From: Sphagnum magellanicum
Taxonomy: Eukaryota; Streptophyta; Sphagnopsida; Sphagnales; Sphagnaceae
Direction of reading: 5' to 3'
NCBI GenBank assembly: GCA_021904315.1
Contig: CM038915.1
Location: 10,168,001 to 10,232,000 of the forward strand
Length of the DNA stretch: 64,000 nt
Within the stretch, counting starts at the first letter, position 1. Each line of letters opens with the position of its first letter. The position numbers and the translations under genes are program-made. The notes under the pieces were generated by a model. It searched no databases. It had not been told where the DNA came from and worked only from the letters and a program-made list of their open reading frames with translations. This document shows positions 12,047 to 24,500 of this stretch, in pieces.

Positions 12047-13942
12047 CAGTGAAACCTGCCTGGATTGAGCACCCCTATGTTTAGTTCAAAGAGTTCAAAG
12101 TAAGAAGGTGTTCATTCTAAGAGTGGCAGTAAAAATTAGTGTTTTATTGGGTTTTGTGAAAGAACCGATCAATTGTCACAATCTTGGATGTTTGCATTCG
12201 ATGTCTTACGAGATGGTTGTGCATTTGTGACAATAGTGGAGTGACTTCATCCAGCTACTCAATTGCTGTAAAATCTGAAAGAATTTGAAGTGCTTTTAAC
12301 ACTTCCATGACTGTTGGCTTGGGTAGCAGAATTTATGGTTCTTCCTCTTTAATCTCAAGTTCCACCTGTGACGTAGACAAGATCACTTCTTCCCAATCAT
12401 CATCCAAAGTATCAAAAGTTGGAATGTTTTCAATTATAGTTTCTTCCTCCACTTTTATTCATGCTGCTCTAACAAGATGGAAAATCTCTTTTTGATCTTG
12501 AGCTGGTCGGTCATCTTGTTTTGGTTTTGCTATATCTTCGTTTAAACATGCCTTTCGAAAGCAATTTTTAATGGTTGAAGCAGCGACTTGGTCCCAACTT
12601 TGAAAGACCCAGCCAACAGCGTTACCAACATTTACCTTTTTTATAGCATTAGCTAAAGTAGTCACATCTTCATGGGATAAAAGAAATTCAAAAAGCATCT
12701 TGCGATATTTAACCTTAAAGTTTCGTATGATTCCAGAGTCCAAAGGTTGGGTCCCTGCTATCGTGTTTGGTGGAAGGAAAACAAGCTTGATGTTAGAAAG
12801 CTCCATTTCTGGATGACAAGGAGTGTTGTTGAGAATAATAAGGGCCTTCCGATTCTTGATCTACATTTTAGCGTTGAATTTCTGAAGATATTCCAAAAAT
12901 ATCGTTCCTGTCATCCATGTTTTGGAGTTTGCCTTCTAGATGATTCGACGAAACAGCTGTTTGTTGAAAGCTCGTGGCATCTACAACTTGCCAATCACTA
13001 ATGGCTTAAACTTTTCACCAATTGCTAAACAAAGAAGAGTAATGGTAAGTTTCTCCTTGGCCACCTTGCCTGCTTTGCACTTTTCTCCTTGCAGAACCAA
13101 GCTGCGGTTTGGCACACCTTTCCAAAGAAGTCCAGTTTCATCCACGTTCTAGATATCTCTTGTGTCATAGCCTTGAATAATGTTGAGCAAGTTTTGTTTC
13201 CAATGGTTGATGACATTTTTGTCCATTCCAATGCTTTCTCCAGACAGCAAACGGAATTGTATATAGTGGTGCTTGTGAAACGCCTCCAACCAACCATTCG
13301 ATGCCCTGAAATCGTTCAAACCAATGCTGGCCACCACTTGTAGAGCTTTGGTTTGCAAAATTAGGCCAGAAATGGGAAAGTTTCAACAACGAACGTTGGT
13401 GAACCATTCGTAAACTCTTTCATCTATGACCTTGCTGTTGCCATTAACTCACGCAAGTCTTTTCTAATAAAGACTTATGAATTCAAAAATAGAATTTATA
13501 ATCTCACTCTTGTTCTTTTTCCAGTTAATAATTGTATAGACGGAGACAGAGTACTTTACAATGCAAGCTCTCACAAAACTTTGTCCAAATCTTGCAATGT
13601 TTTGGCCTTCTATACTAATTTTTTTTGGTGTACTTTCTCTTCCCACTCATGGTTTGAGTCTCTTTTTCTTTGAACAACACTTGAATGCGTTACAACTGCT
13701 ATACGATGAAATCAGAATGAATTGTGAAGTGACCGTTGTACTCATGGAGTGACTCACGCAAGTGTTCAATGTGACGAGGATCATTTCAATGGAGCGTTCT
13801 GGAATCTGTGTTCAATGTTCAAAGTTATGGGGTTCATTTTGAGAAGGTGTATTAATATGGCCAAAATCATTGTGCGTCACGAAATGTTCAACGTAAGGAG
13901 GGGTTCATTCAGAACGAGTGTTCAATCTGATAGTTTTCACTA
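12047..13942 (-). mobile_element. Tigger/pogo-type (Tc1-mariner superfamily) DNA transposon, decayed, ~1.9 kb
   Basis: The left end reads TA|CAGTGAAACCTGCC at 12045-12060. The right end, read inverted, gives TAGTGAAAACTATCAGATTG from 13942. Each end is flanked by TA (12045-12046 and 13943-13944), the target duplication of this superfamily. CAGTGAAACC-type ends are typical of pogo/Tigger elements. Between the ends, on the minus strand, lies a broken transposase with HTH and DDE blocks. Length and layout fit one nearly full-length but inactive copy. Confidence 0.8.
12459..13650 (-). pseudogene. Tigger/pogo-like transposase (CENP-B HTH + DDE), frameshifted
   Basis: The start is at 13650 (MSGKRKYTKK); a frameshift follows at once in an A-run near 13625. 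The fragments then appear in family order. First is an N-terminal HTH (IARFGQSFV, SVYTIINWKKNK; 13610-13490). Next is a CENP-B-type HTH (ASNGWLEAFHKHH, ~13300). Then comes NVDETGLLWKG with the first catalytic Asp at 13142-13140, followed by LLCLAIGEKFKPLVIGK. The last block is LPPNTIAGTQPLDSGIIRNF (~12770-12700). The usual second Asp (LDNAPCHP in relatives) reads LNNTPCHP, with Asn at 12830-12828. Several stops and frame changes separate the pieces, so no active product is made. Confidence 0.85.
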
Positions 13943-15475
13943 TATGTCCTCAAAAAATGAAAGACTTCAAAACCCTACAATATGGTCATGTAAGTTTTTC
14001 AACTAGCCATGTCAAAGCCTCATCCTAATAAAATAAAAGCAAGCTAGCCCAATCAGCACTACATCATCCACAATGGTCCCTTAGACTATGTTGGGGCAAA
14101 CACAAACTTCTTGTTCATCAATCGCCCTGAGCAAAACAAAGCAATTTCTACCCCCTTGAAACTGTCTTTTGTGAGTGAGCTACTGAATCTCATACTCCTT
14201 ACCCTTGAATGTGATGTGTTTGCATGAAGAGCTCTTGATTACTAGAAGCTTAAGCTTGTAGTAGGGGGAATTCCTATCCAGTATTACTCAGACTCTTACC
14301 CCACCATTCATTTTGCTCCCACTACTGCCATAGCCAGACTACAATCACCTCTTTTCTAGGAAACTCTAAACAAGTTGCAAACACAACCTTCTTGTTAACT
14401 ATCACCCCTAAATGTTGTAGCCTATTGCTCTTAGGGAAACAACAATAGCACTATTACTTTGCGACCAGACCTGGTCACAATCAAGGCTTCTTACAATGAA
14501 ATTTTGTTAGATGAAAATATTGCTTGCTAATATTAACCACAAAGTGCAAATGATGATTAGTTCAGTAGCTTTAAAGTACGGCCGTGCCATAATTTGAGGT
14601 TGCTTATGGCATTAGAATCACCTCAAAGCTCATTGCAAGCATAAAAGTAGCAACAACAAATTCAAAGAATGGAAATTTCATTCTCAAGTGGACTTTTTCT
14701 TACCCCATCACTAAACCCTAAACCCTGACCCATTCTTATCTTATAACTATTGCAAATTTGACACTAAATGAATATTTTTGTATATATTTTCATGCATTAA
14801 ACAAAGTTGAAAAAACTTTTTTTTTTTGGTTTTGATTTGAACATGAAACAAATAAAAACTTCAAATATCATTATAATAAACCTCTGCATTATCAATTATG
14901 AAACCCACTAAATTGATGCATACCAAATTTTTTCATTTAAAAATGTTTTTATAAAAAATGAAAATTTATGTTTTTATATAATATATAACCATAATATAAT
15001 TTTCATGGCTTTAACATAATTTAGGCCATGAACATAATATTTTACATTATCTCAGGTTTTTTTTCAATTACAAAACATGCACATTATATTTGATTTTTGG
15101 AACATATGTGCACATGAAGATTTTTTGATGAATGTAATTTATAAAATTGAAAAAAAAAGTTATTAAACTTTGTATTTATGTAAAATGTTTTACCAAAACT
15201 TATCATAAATTTTGTTTTCAATAGATGTGCATTAATCTTGCATTTTCTATTGGATTGTTTTGAGTTTTAGAGTAAAGGCGTATAAAAAAAATGTTGTGAT
15301 GAATGTAAATTACAAAACTGAAAAAAAAATTGTGTTAATTATTTGTTGAAAACATAGGGATTCACATCTAACTTCACACCCAATCAACCATATACATTCT
15401 TAACGTCGCATGAAAACAATTCCATTACTTATATAAGCACAAATATTATCAAAAGTTTAGAAAAAGTTGTAACAT

Positions 15476-15479
<4 letters not shown>

Positions 15480-15506
<27 letters not shown>
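15480..15506. repeat. (AT)n microsatellite
   Basis: An uninterrupted AT dinucleotide run of about 13 units. Confidence 0.95.
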
Positions 15507-16295
15507 GAATGTTTTAAAATGGTCAACTAAGTCCAAAAGGGGTTTGAAGAAATGGGTATTGAATACAAATGTCATTTTAAACCTTACAAAATAAATTATA
15601 GGGAGGACTTACCTTTTAATTTTAGTATTTTTTTATCTTTTAAAATGTTTTTACACATTATGTATTCGGGGGCTTTAGGCATAATATAGAATAAAGTTTA
15701 TACCACATGGTTTACACATTGGTCCGATCATGTGCATGTTCACATGTTTTTATTTCACAACATTTTACAATGCCTTAAATACTCATAACTTGCGATCTAC
15801 TTCACCATATAGTTGACATTTGTTATGTGCTTGACGATATAACATTTCACATAATTGGAAAAGCTTTTCAAGGTTCAAATCTTTCAAAACACTCGTGAAA
15901 AAAATGATCTTAATACGTAAGGTTGAACTAACTCATGCCTTGATTAATCCCATTACTTTGACAAAGTAAATCTAGTAGTATGCATGTTGTAAAATGTTTC
16001 AACCCATCTCACACCACTCGCCATGCCATTAGCATATTTCATTCACCCACCGATATGTACTTCGTTCAACAATCATGTCGATATAGTCCTTCCACACTTT
16101 CCCACATGCCTTTAAACATTGTAGTTAAAAGATCCATTAAAACTTTTGCAAGTTATTTCATGCTTCATTTGACGCTTCCATTATTTATTTAATTGCACAT
16201 AAAATTAACAACACCAAACAAACATTTTAAATCTATTGTTCATTTGAGATGTAAGATGTGTTCGCCATGGCTCAACACAAAATAGGTAAAAGAAC

Positions 16296-16300
<5 letters not shown>

Positions 16301-16344
<44 letters not shown>
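16301..16344. repeat. (TA)n microsatellite
   Basis: An uninterrupted TA dinucleotide run of about 22 units, the longest dinucleotide tract in the window. Confidence 0.95.
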
Positions 16345-16349
<5 letters not shown>

Positions 16350-17107
16350 ATTTACATAATTAATGAAATGAAATATCAAAGGTATCCAAAAGGGGAAGGT
16401 TTATTGGTAATGTTTGTTTCTTATGCCTTGAAGTTACATGTTGACCATGACTGCTGGAGTTACATATTAACCATGACTATTGGGGTTAGTTATTGGTCCT
16501 CATTCCTAAAATTCCTTGTGGAAATTTCATTTATGTTTTTAAATTAAAGGCTATTGAACACTCTTGTTCTAACATTTTCAGAACAAAAGTTGTGTTTCTT
16601 TTTATTTTAAATTGAATATCATTTTTATGATTTAAATAATAATAATAATAATGTATTCAGGTCTAAGTTTTATATGAATCACATTGTCTATTTTTTAAAA
16701 AATTATTATATTATATTTCCATTTTTTGCGTTATCAAATATAAATTTTATCAAATCATTATATGATGCATTAGATTAATGTTGTTTTAGGTTTTACTTTC
16801 ATTTCAAAATCATATTTCAGCTTCAGACATTATTATTCATAAAATGTGAAGCCTTTTTTTAATTATATATAGGTATAAAATATTATAGTTTAACATCTAA
16901 TGCACATGAATAAAAAAAATTATAAACCAATATACACAATAATAATAATAATAATATTGTAAAAAAAAGGTGAATTTCATATTATTTGTAATTTTGTCAT
17001 AATGGAAGGTATAATATGAATTTCACTTCATGTTTATTAACAATATATTTTCTTATTATTAAAAAATTTACCTTTTATAACCAAAATTTAAATATTTTTA
17101 AAGTGTA

Positions 17108-17108
<1 letters not shown>

Positions 17109-17153
<45 letters not shown>
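17109..17153. repeat. (TTA)n microsatellite
   Basis: About 15 perfect ATT/TTA units. Read on the plus strand they give a spurious poly-isoleucine frame. Confidence 0.95.
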
Positions 17154-20100
17154 GTATTTGAAATTTTTTATGTTATTTTGGAATGTAAAAATACATTTTA
17201 TTTTGAAACACACATATCATTATTCAATTGCATGTTTTCTTTTATATTTCATTAATATATAATTTATTTCAAGATTCAAAAATAAACATATTAATGCCCA
17301 TAAAATAAGTATTGTTAATGGATCTTATGCCCAATGTATATAAAAAGGTCTAACAATAGATATAAAGTACTTGTAAAATGTGGTTCTTATCACAACTTTA
17401 CAACATTTGCCATTGCAAATGACAAATATCCCTTGTGAATTAATTTAGTTTAATGATATCAAAATTAACATTTACAATGAATTATATATATATATATACA
17501 ACATAAATTTTGCAGGAAATATTGTAAATATATGGATATGAAAATGTAAAATGTTCGATACTCTTATTGAATTTCACAAATGTCAATTTCATTCACATTT
17601 CCTTGCATATGTGTGGTTTGCCACAAGTGTGCACATATGATATGTCGTATTTAATTTATTTAAAATCTAATTATTAATAACTAATTTGTCATGTAATAAT
17701 AAAATGTTGCGTTGAAATTCGACAACCATTAATGAATATAAAAAATATTTTACAATAAAATATGATATGTGTTTTGCAATTGCATAATATGAAATAAAAT
17801 TATATATTTTTTATTTAATTAACAAATATGAGATTTATTATGGGGTATTTAATATGATAGTGTAAAATTTTAATAAATTTATGTAAAATATTATGAATAT
17901 TAAAAAGTCATAGAAAAATAACTAATTTAGGTTTGTTGATTATAATCATTGATTACTATTGTTTGACACTTCACAATGATTGGTCTAGATGTTTTATTTA
18001 TATGTGATTTTAATGTGTATCGTTTCACATTTCTTGTTTATTGATAGGAAAGAAACAAACATTTAACATTAAATTAAATTTTTATAATTAATGATATTAA
18101 TGAAAATATAAAACATTGTTAAAAAAAATTTTAGACATTGAACAATTTAAAAAATTTATGTGTTTGTTATCCTTGGCATCAACATACTTGGTGTAAACTC
18201 ATTCAAATAATTTGAATTCACATGTATTTTTATTTGTAATGTGTAATATTAAACATTTATTTTTATTTATAAAACAAATTCAAAAAACACATTTAGCATA
18301 TAACTTCTAGGTTTATCATTTTAATGATTTTTTTCTTCTAGTAAAAAATTGAAATCACATTGTAAAACCATGATGCATATTAATGGTAGGGTTCAATAAT
18401 TTTCTTAAAAAACAAGTTCCAGAAAAACTCAACATATATATTTTTTTATTTTCTAAAATTATGTTTTGGATTTGAAGTGCATAATTATCTACACAAATAT
18501 GGGAACAACAAAGAGGGAATTTGATAAGCACATTTTGAAAAAAGAAAAATTGAAATAAAAGATTAAAAACACAAACAAAGCAATAACAAAAAAAATATGA
18601 TTAAAAAAATTGCATTGTTTAATACTAATACCAATACAAAATAATGGAACGTTGGCAAATTAAAATCACCATATGTTATCAAAATTTCTCTATTTATCAA
18701 AATATGATATCAAACAAAGGAAAATTTGTTATATCAATAATTAAAATATCATTTTTATCATTTTTTATGTTGAATGTAGATAAAAGGTTGAAGCAATGTA
18801 AACATTAAGTCAAAAAATTTGACAAATGAATTTGGTCTTTTGTTATTTATACATGTGTTATTTAAAATATGAAACATGATTATTAAATATTTTAATACAA
18901 TTTTTATCATCAATATTGATTTGTATTATATTGGCATTTTCAAAAGTAATAAAAGTCATATAGTTCATTTGCACCATTTGTTAACATTTTCTAATTAATT
19001 TTAATAAAAGATAATATAATTCAAACTAGATTCAAACTAGGTATAATGAAACATTTTAGGATGTAAACATGATTGTTTAATTTTTCATTATGAAAAATGA
19101 TAGTTAAGTTAATGTTGAAAATTTTGGATGAATTTTTGCAATAATATTTTTAAGTATGGAGAAAAAAATAAGATTTAAAAATTAATATGATATATAAAAT
19201 ATGAAAAAATTAATTAATGTCATTAATATTGGACATTCTCAAAAAAAAATCAAAATATTTGAAATAATTTGAAAATGAGATTTTGATCTGAATTTTTAAA
19301 TAATGCACCTTTATATTACAATATAATGGAACATCTTTTCGGGTCATAAGAATTTTTTAAATTTTAAAGTTGATTTGTAAGTCATTACTTTAAACATACT
19401 TTGTGAAATATTTTATTTTCAAAGATTCAATAAAAGTATATTTGTTAATTCAAATGACTTTTCATACCTAGGTTAGGCAAACTAAAAGTATTTTTTCACA
19501 AAACATTTTCTAACAATTAACCACATTTACTATATACACAATGTTAAATAAACATTATTAAAATATATATTTTGAAGATGGGATAAATTGTTATTGACTA
19601 TAATAAAAGAAATGCAATTACAAGTTTACTTTTATTCATATTAAATTATTCAAAGTATCTAATGAATCATGTTGAGGGAATTAAAAATTTTAATTACAAA
19701 ATAAATTTTGATTTTATTAAGGTTAGTCATTTTTTAAATTGACTAAAAAAAGTTGTTTTAATTAATTAGTCTTAATTATGTTTTTTCTTATAATGAGTAA
19801 ATTGTTGATGTAAAATATTGATATTATCACCTTGCTTTCATTATTGATATGTTATAAATTAGAATCAATTTTGATTTTTTATTTACAAATTTGATTCTTG
19901 TAATAAGATATGCAAAATTTAATGTGACTCATACAAGGTTTTGAACATATGAGTTTTTTATTTATTTTACAAGTCTTTTTCAATTTAGTACCAACTTCAT
20001 TTAAATGTGAAAGACTCAATTGGTTTTGGTGATGGAAAAACTTGAAAGAAGGAAAATTAATATCATAGAATTAAACTTTGTTCCTTGTTAACCAACACTT

Positions 20101-21120
20101 ATGTAAAACAAAAAGAGAATTTATTGAAATAAAATATGTTGAAACTATTCAAAAAAATTATTTGCTCATTTGAATTGATTCATTTGCATATTTCATGAAA
20201 TGGATGCCAACATTATCATAATTATTACAAATGTTAATGCAACTAGTAAAACAACCATTCTTTCTCTGCTTTAAATTTGGTATTATTCAAAAGGAACATA
20301 CTAAACAATAAGAAAATAAATGTGATTATTAAATGAAAATGCAATGAATAATAAGCAATTTTTTGAAATCAACAATCATGTATTTAGAATTTATGGTGGT
20401 AACATGAAAATAAAATCACATTGAAAATTTTTCACTTTTAATAAAAGACAATAAAATGTTGACAATTGGTGACGAGACCAAATACATTAATTACTAAAAT
20501 CTATGTTTTCGTATAATTCAAAATCATAAACCATGTTAAACACTTTCACGAGAATATCAATGACATCAATTTTCTTGCTCATCAAGGAAAATGGGTGTCA
20601 TAAATATCTTCACAATAGTTATGACAATTATAGCCATAACCTTTTGTTCCTTCTAGGAGATTTCACACTTCAAAGTGCTTCTCCTTGAAGGTGGTGTTGT
20701 CAACTAAAGGAATTGTTCAAATATATATATATATTAAAAAAACCAAAAATCCAAAATTAGCCAATTTGGTTGTGTTATTCCCGTACGTTATTTAATAGCT
20801 TAAACCCAATCAAATATGACTACGTTTTGGAATATCTAATAATTGGAAGCAAGTGATGAATTTGAAATTTTGATGATAAAAATCCATTATTAGAAATGTA
20901 AAGTAACTATTTAACACCATGAATGAAATTTCAAATAAGGAAGGAATTTGACCTAACCTACAAATTGTCAACTAAGTAGTGATGAATTAACCACCTAAAT
21001 TCCTATCCTACACTATGAAAATGTGTGAATTGACCATTAGGCATCAAGTTTTGGCACATTTATTCTTAACATTTCAATCTTGTAATAGACCCCCCATAGA
21101 ACACTATATATACCAATTCC

Positions 21121-21589
21121 CACTAGAACCCTAACCATACCAATTTTATTGAAGTAAATTTTTTTAAAAAATTACCAACTTTGACCCACATTAGGCTTAC
21201 AAGATTCAAGATCTCCATTTTGTCAAGGAGAGCCCAAAGATAATTCTTTTGAGCTCGTCCAAAGGAGAAGCAAACTGAGCAAAGTGAAGTGAGTTCATTT
21301 GCAAACATAATGGCATTTCAAAATGCCATAAATCTTCCAATAATTTTTTTTTCCCCTACTTCCTTTGTTACAAGGCACACAAATGGCACCACTCATGGTA
21401 CAAAGCAACCCATTACTTCAAATTGACTACGGATTCACAAAACTCTAACCAAAGGCTACAATGAGCAATGAAAATAAATGTTGGAAATGTTTTAAACATA
21501 CAACCATACAACAGACTTGATGTGAGTAACTTGCAATCGTTTTGTAAATGGTGCATAAATAATAGAGAATTAACAGCGATGGAGAGAAC
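21121..21589 (-). other. Probable 3' UTR and flank of ABC1K1
   Basis: Less AT-rich than the desert to the left and directly downstream of the ABC1K1 stop codon. Open frames here are continuations or shadows of the last exon. Confidence 0.4.
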
Positions 21590-24500
21590 TTATCGGCGAT
21601 CCATGAGCACTGAGTCACTCCATGAGAGCAACATATCACGGGTAGCATTTGGGATGCCTGCATCCGCACCAAACCATGCTTCAAACACACAGAACTGGAA
21701 TCCATGTGACAACTTTGACCAAACAAATCATGAGACATGAGAAGGCATGGATTGCATTGTCTTTGACAAATGGAAACACCAATCAAGCAGAGTCCTTGAT
21801 TTGACCACTTTTATATTTTGGGTTATATAAAAGTGGGTGTGAATTTGTTCTGGAACTTATTGCCACCTAATTGCTCAGACCTATGGTGAAGACTGGTGAG
21901 GAAAATGAAATTATACCTCGCACCATATCTGCAAAAACTGAAGTTGGATTGAATTCACCCTCAACAAGCCTATATATATCCAGAAGCTGCAAAAGAGCGA
22001 AGAAAGATTAACACAGCTCATACCATATTAGAAAACAGACATGTAGCTTTCATCCTAAATATGGAATCATGAATATCAGGCCATGATTTGACCTGTCCCT
22101 GAACCATGACAATCAAAACTAGTTGAAGAAAGTTCAAGTTTCTACAGTTTATACTGGTTTTGTGAAACAGAAAGAGAGCTAATTCTGGCAAATCCATTGC
22201 CATTTGATCCTCCCTTTGTGTAGTCCTTGTCCAAAAAGAAGATGCAAGGACACATACCTCACGAACATGTAATCTGGAGTCTTCTGTGAATGCCATCAGA
22301 AGTTGCTGCCGTAGTGTGGCATCAGTTGCCACAACCCGTGCACCATCTTTTATTGTATCCGTCAAATCTAGCTTCCCATCTGCCACAGACTTCCTCCTCT
22401 CGTCTTCATTCCTGGAGGTCCATACACAGCAGTTGGGGTCATGTGATGGACACCTCATGTGATTTCACCCACTCCAGTCTAGAAATCTAATCAAAACCAC
22501 CCTGCAATCTATGGATATGACTGACTAGACAACAGAATGACTTAATACTAAATTTCAGCCAAGACCATTAGCTGATGACACCAGTAATTTTGATTTGACC
22601 ATGTGTGGATTGACAACCAATGGGAAATGGCTACAATCACAGTCACCTTGTAATATGTGCTGGATGTTAGAGGAATGTCCATATCATTCCTAAACATATC
22701 ATTCCTAAAGCACCTTGGTGATTTTACCTTGGAAGTAGAAGTAAGCTCTCAGTTAAAGAAACAATTTCATGTTCACGAAAGAGTTTCACATCTTGATTGA
22801 GGACTCAAGAAATCCCGATATTAACAGCAGGGCTGCTCCCAAGCAGAAGGGAAGCCTAAAAAGGCATCAGTTGTTACAACTCAAAGATTACAATGCTGGC
22901 ACTTACAGAGAGTCGCCCACAACAAAGCAGTGTCTCACAACAAACTAGGAATCTATTCTTGACCAACGCAAAGAACTATGCTTGTCATCAGAATCCTAGT
23001 CAGAGAAAGGAACCATGTGTACCTGCTGCCCTTTGTTGAGTTTTTCAGTGGGGTATTACGGTTCATCATTGTCACTTGCTCTCTTGCTAACAAAATCAAA
23101 TTCTCTAATCGCTTCCATTGGAATAAGCCATCCTTAAACAGCACCTGTTTCATTTCAAAAAATGGTCATTTCCTGCAAAAACAGTTACAGAAATCAACCT
23201 ATTCTAATATTCGCCAATGATAACTTGACAAGAGTCATCAATAAATCACCTCAAGTCACATTTCCTGTAACATTCTCCTGACACAAGAAAATGATCAGGA
23301 AGCTAGGATTTCATAGAACATCTTGCACATTTGATCCTTGGTCTGAGATCAAAAATGTGTCTGTGAATCCCAGAAATGGCCCCTAGTAAACGATAAACAA
23401 GGCTAAGTGACACTATGACCACTTTATTGCATGATAAGGTTTCTTGCGTTCTTCAAAAGAAATTTTGGAGTGTGATCTTGCCTGAAGTAGTCGTTCTCGC
23501 AATGCTGGATTGGGATCAGTCAAAAGTCTCTTGGCTACATAAGGGTATGCAACCTGCACAAAAAACAGAGGTGAAATAGTGCATGGGTTGCCTTCAGAAA
23601 CTTCTTACACTAGAAAACATATATCATCAGTGAAAACAAATTTGGATATACTGATGAGAAATGAAAGAGACTGCACCTCAAGAAACTTGAAGTCAGGCTG
23701 AAGAGTGAGACAGATTCCTTCTTGGGTAAGCAATGACCGGATCACTAAAGAAAATCTCTCAGGAATTCGAATTGGGTATTGGTACACAAGTTGGTTAAAT
23801 TTTGCTGCAGAAATCAGCACAAGCCACTCAAGAATTAAAACTTGACATTGACCTTGTACCCTACAGCTGATCTTCATTGGTTAAATGACAACAGGCCACC
23901 ACAAAGTTTCTGGCACATGGTTTTGTGCTTGCTTAAGAATCTGATGTCAAGGTCATGTTTGTTTGAAACACCAAAGTTCTCATCTTGAGTTCACATGTAC
24001 AGCTTGTATTTGGGCTGAAATACTGTCTTAGAGACTAGTAGTTTGCCATAATTTGAGCTACCTGGCAGAGTACAGGCATACTAACAAACAATGAAATGAA
24101 AGAGTTGCATATTGCAGTTTAGAATACCCACTTGTAACAGTCCGGAAGTTGAAATCTGCAAGACCTTTGCCAGTGGAGTTTTCCCATATAGCTTCTAAGG
24201 CAGGCACAATAGGTGTAACATCAGTACCCGGAGCAAGAAAACCAAGTCTTGTGAAATCCCCAGCCATCTCCACATAGTCCTCATTTACCGCATGCACAAC
24301 TGCATCTATCAAGATTTGTTTGTTTCTCTGCCATGCCCAAAAGACACCAACCATCAAATCATTGCTTAAGGGGCATATGCATATGCATGTATATTTGCCC
24401 ATGAGCAAGAACAGCAAGATGGGGAACTTAGCAGGGTTTAGAACACCAAAGCTGGATGCTTCAAGAAGTCAAAAGTAAACACTGGAAGGTAAGCAAGCTG

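Larger units (their letters stand above)
13943..21120. other. AT-rich gene desert with microsatellites
   Basis: I find no supportable gene. Composition is moderate up to ~14700 and very AT-rich beyond. Simple repeats: (AT)n 15480-15506, (TA)n 16301-16344, (AAT)n near 16636-16652 and 16940-16955, (TTA)n 17109-17153, and short (AT)n at 17484-17499 and 20720-20734. The longest reading frame is an Ile-run produced by the TTA array. Confidence 0.65.

Noticed and set aside
17016..17255. 79-codon frame with a poly-isoleucine run
   Set aside because: It is created by the (TTA)n microsatellite.
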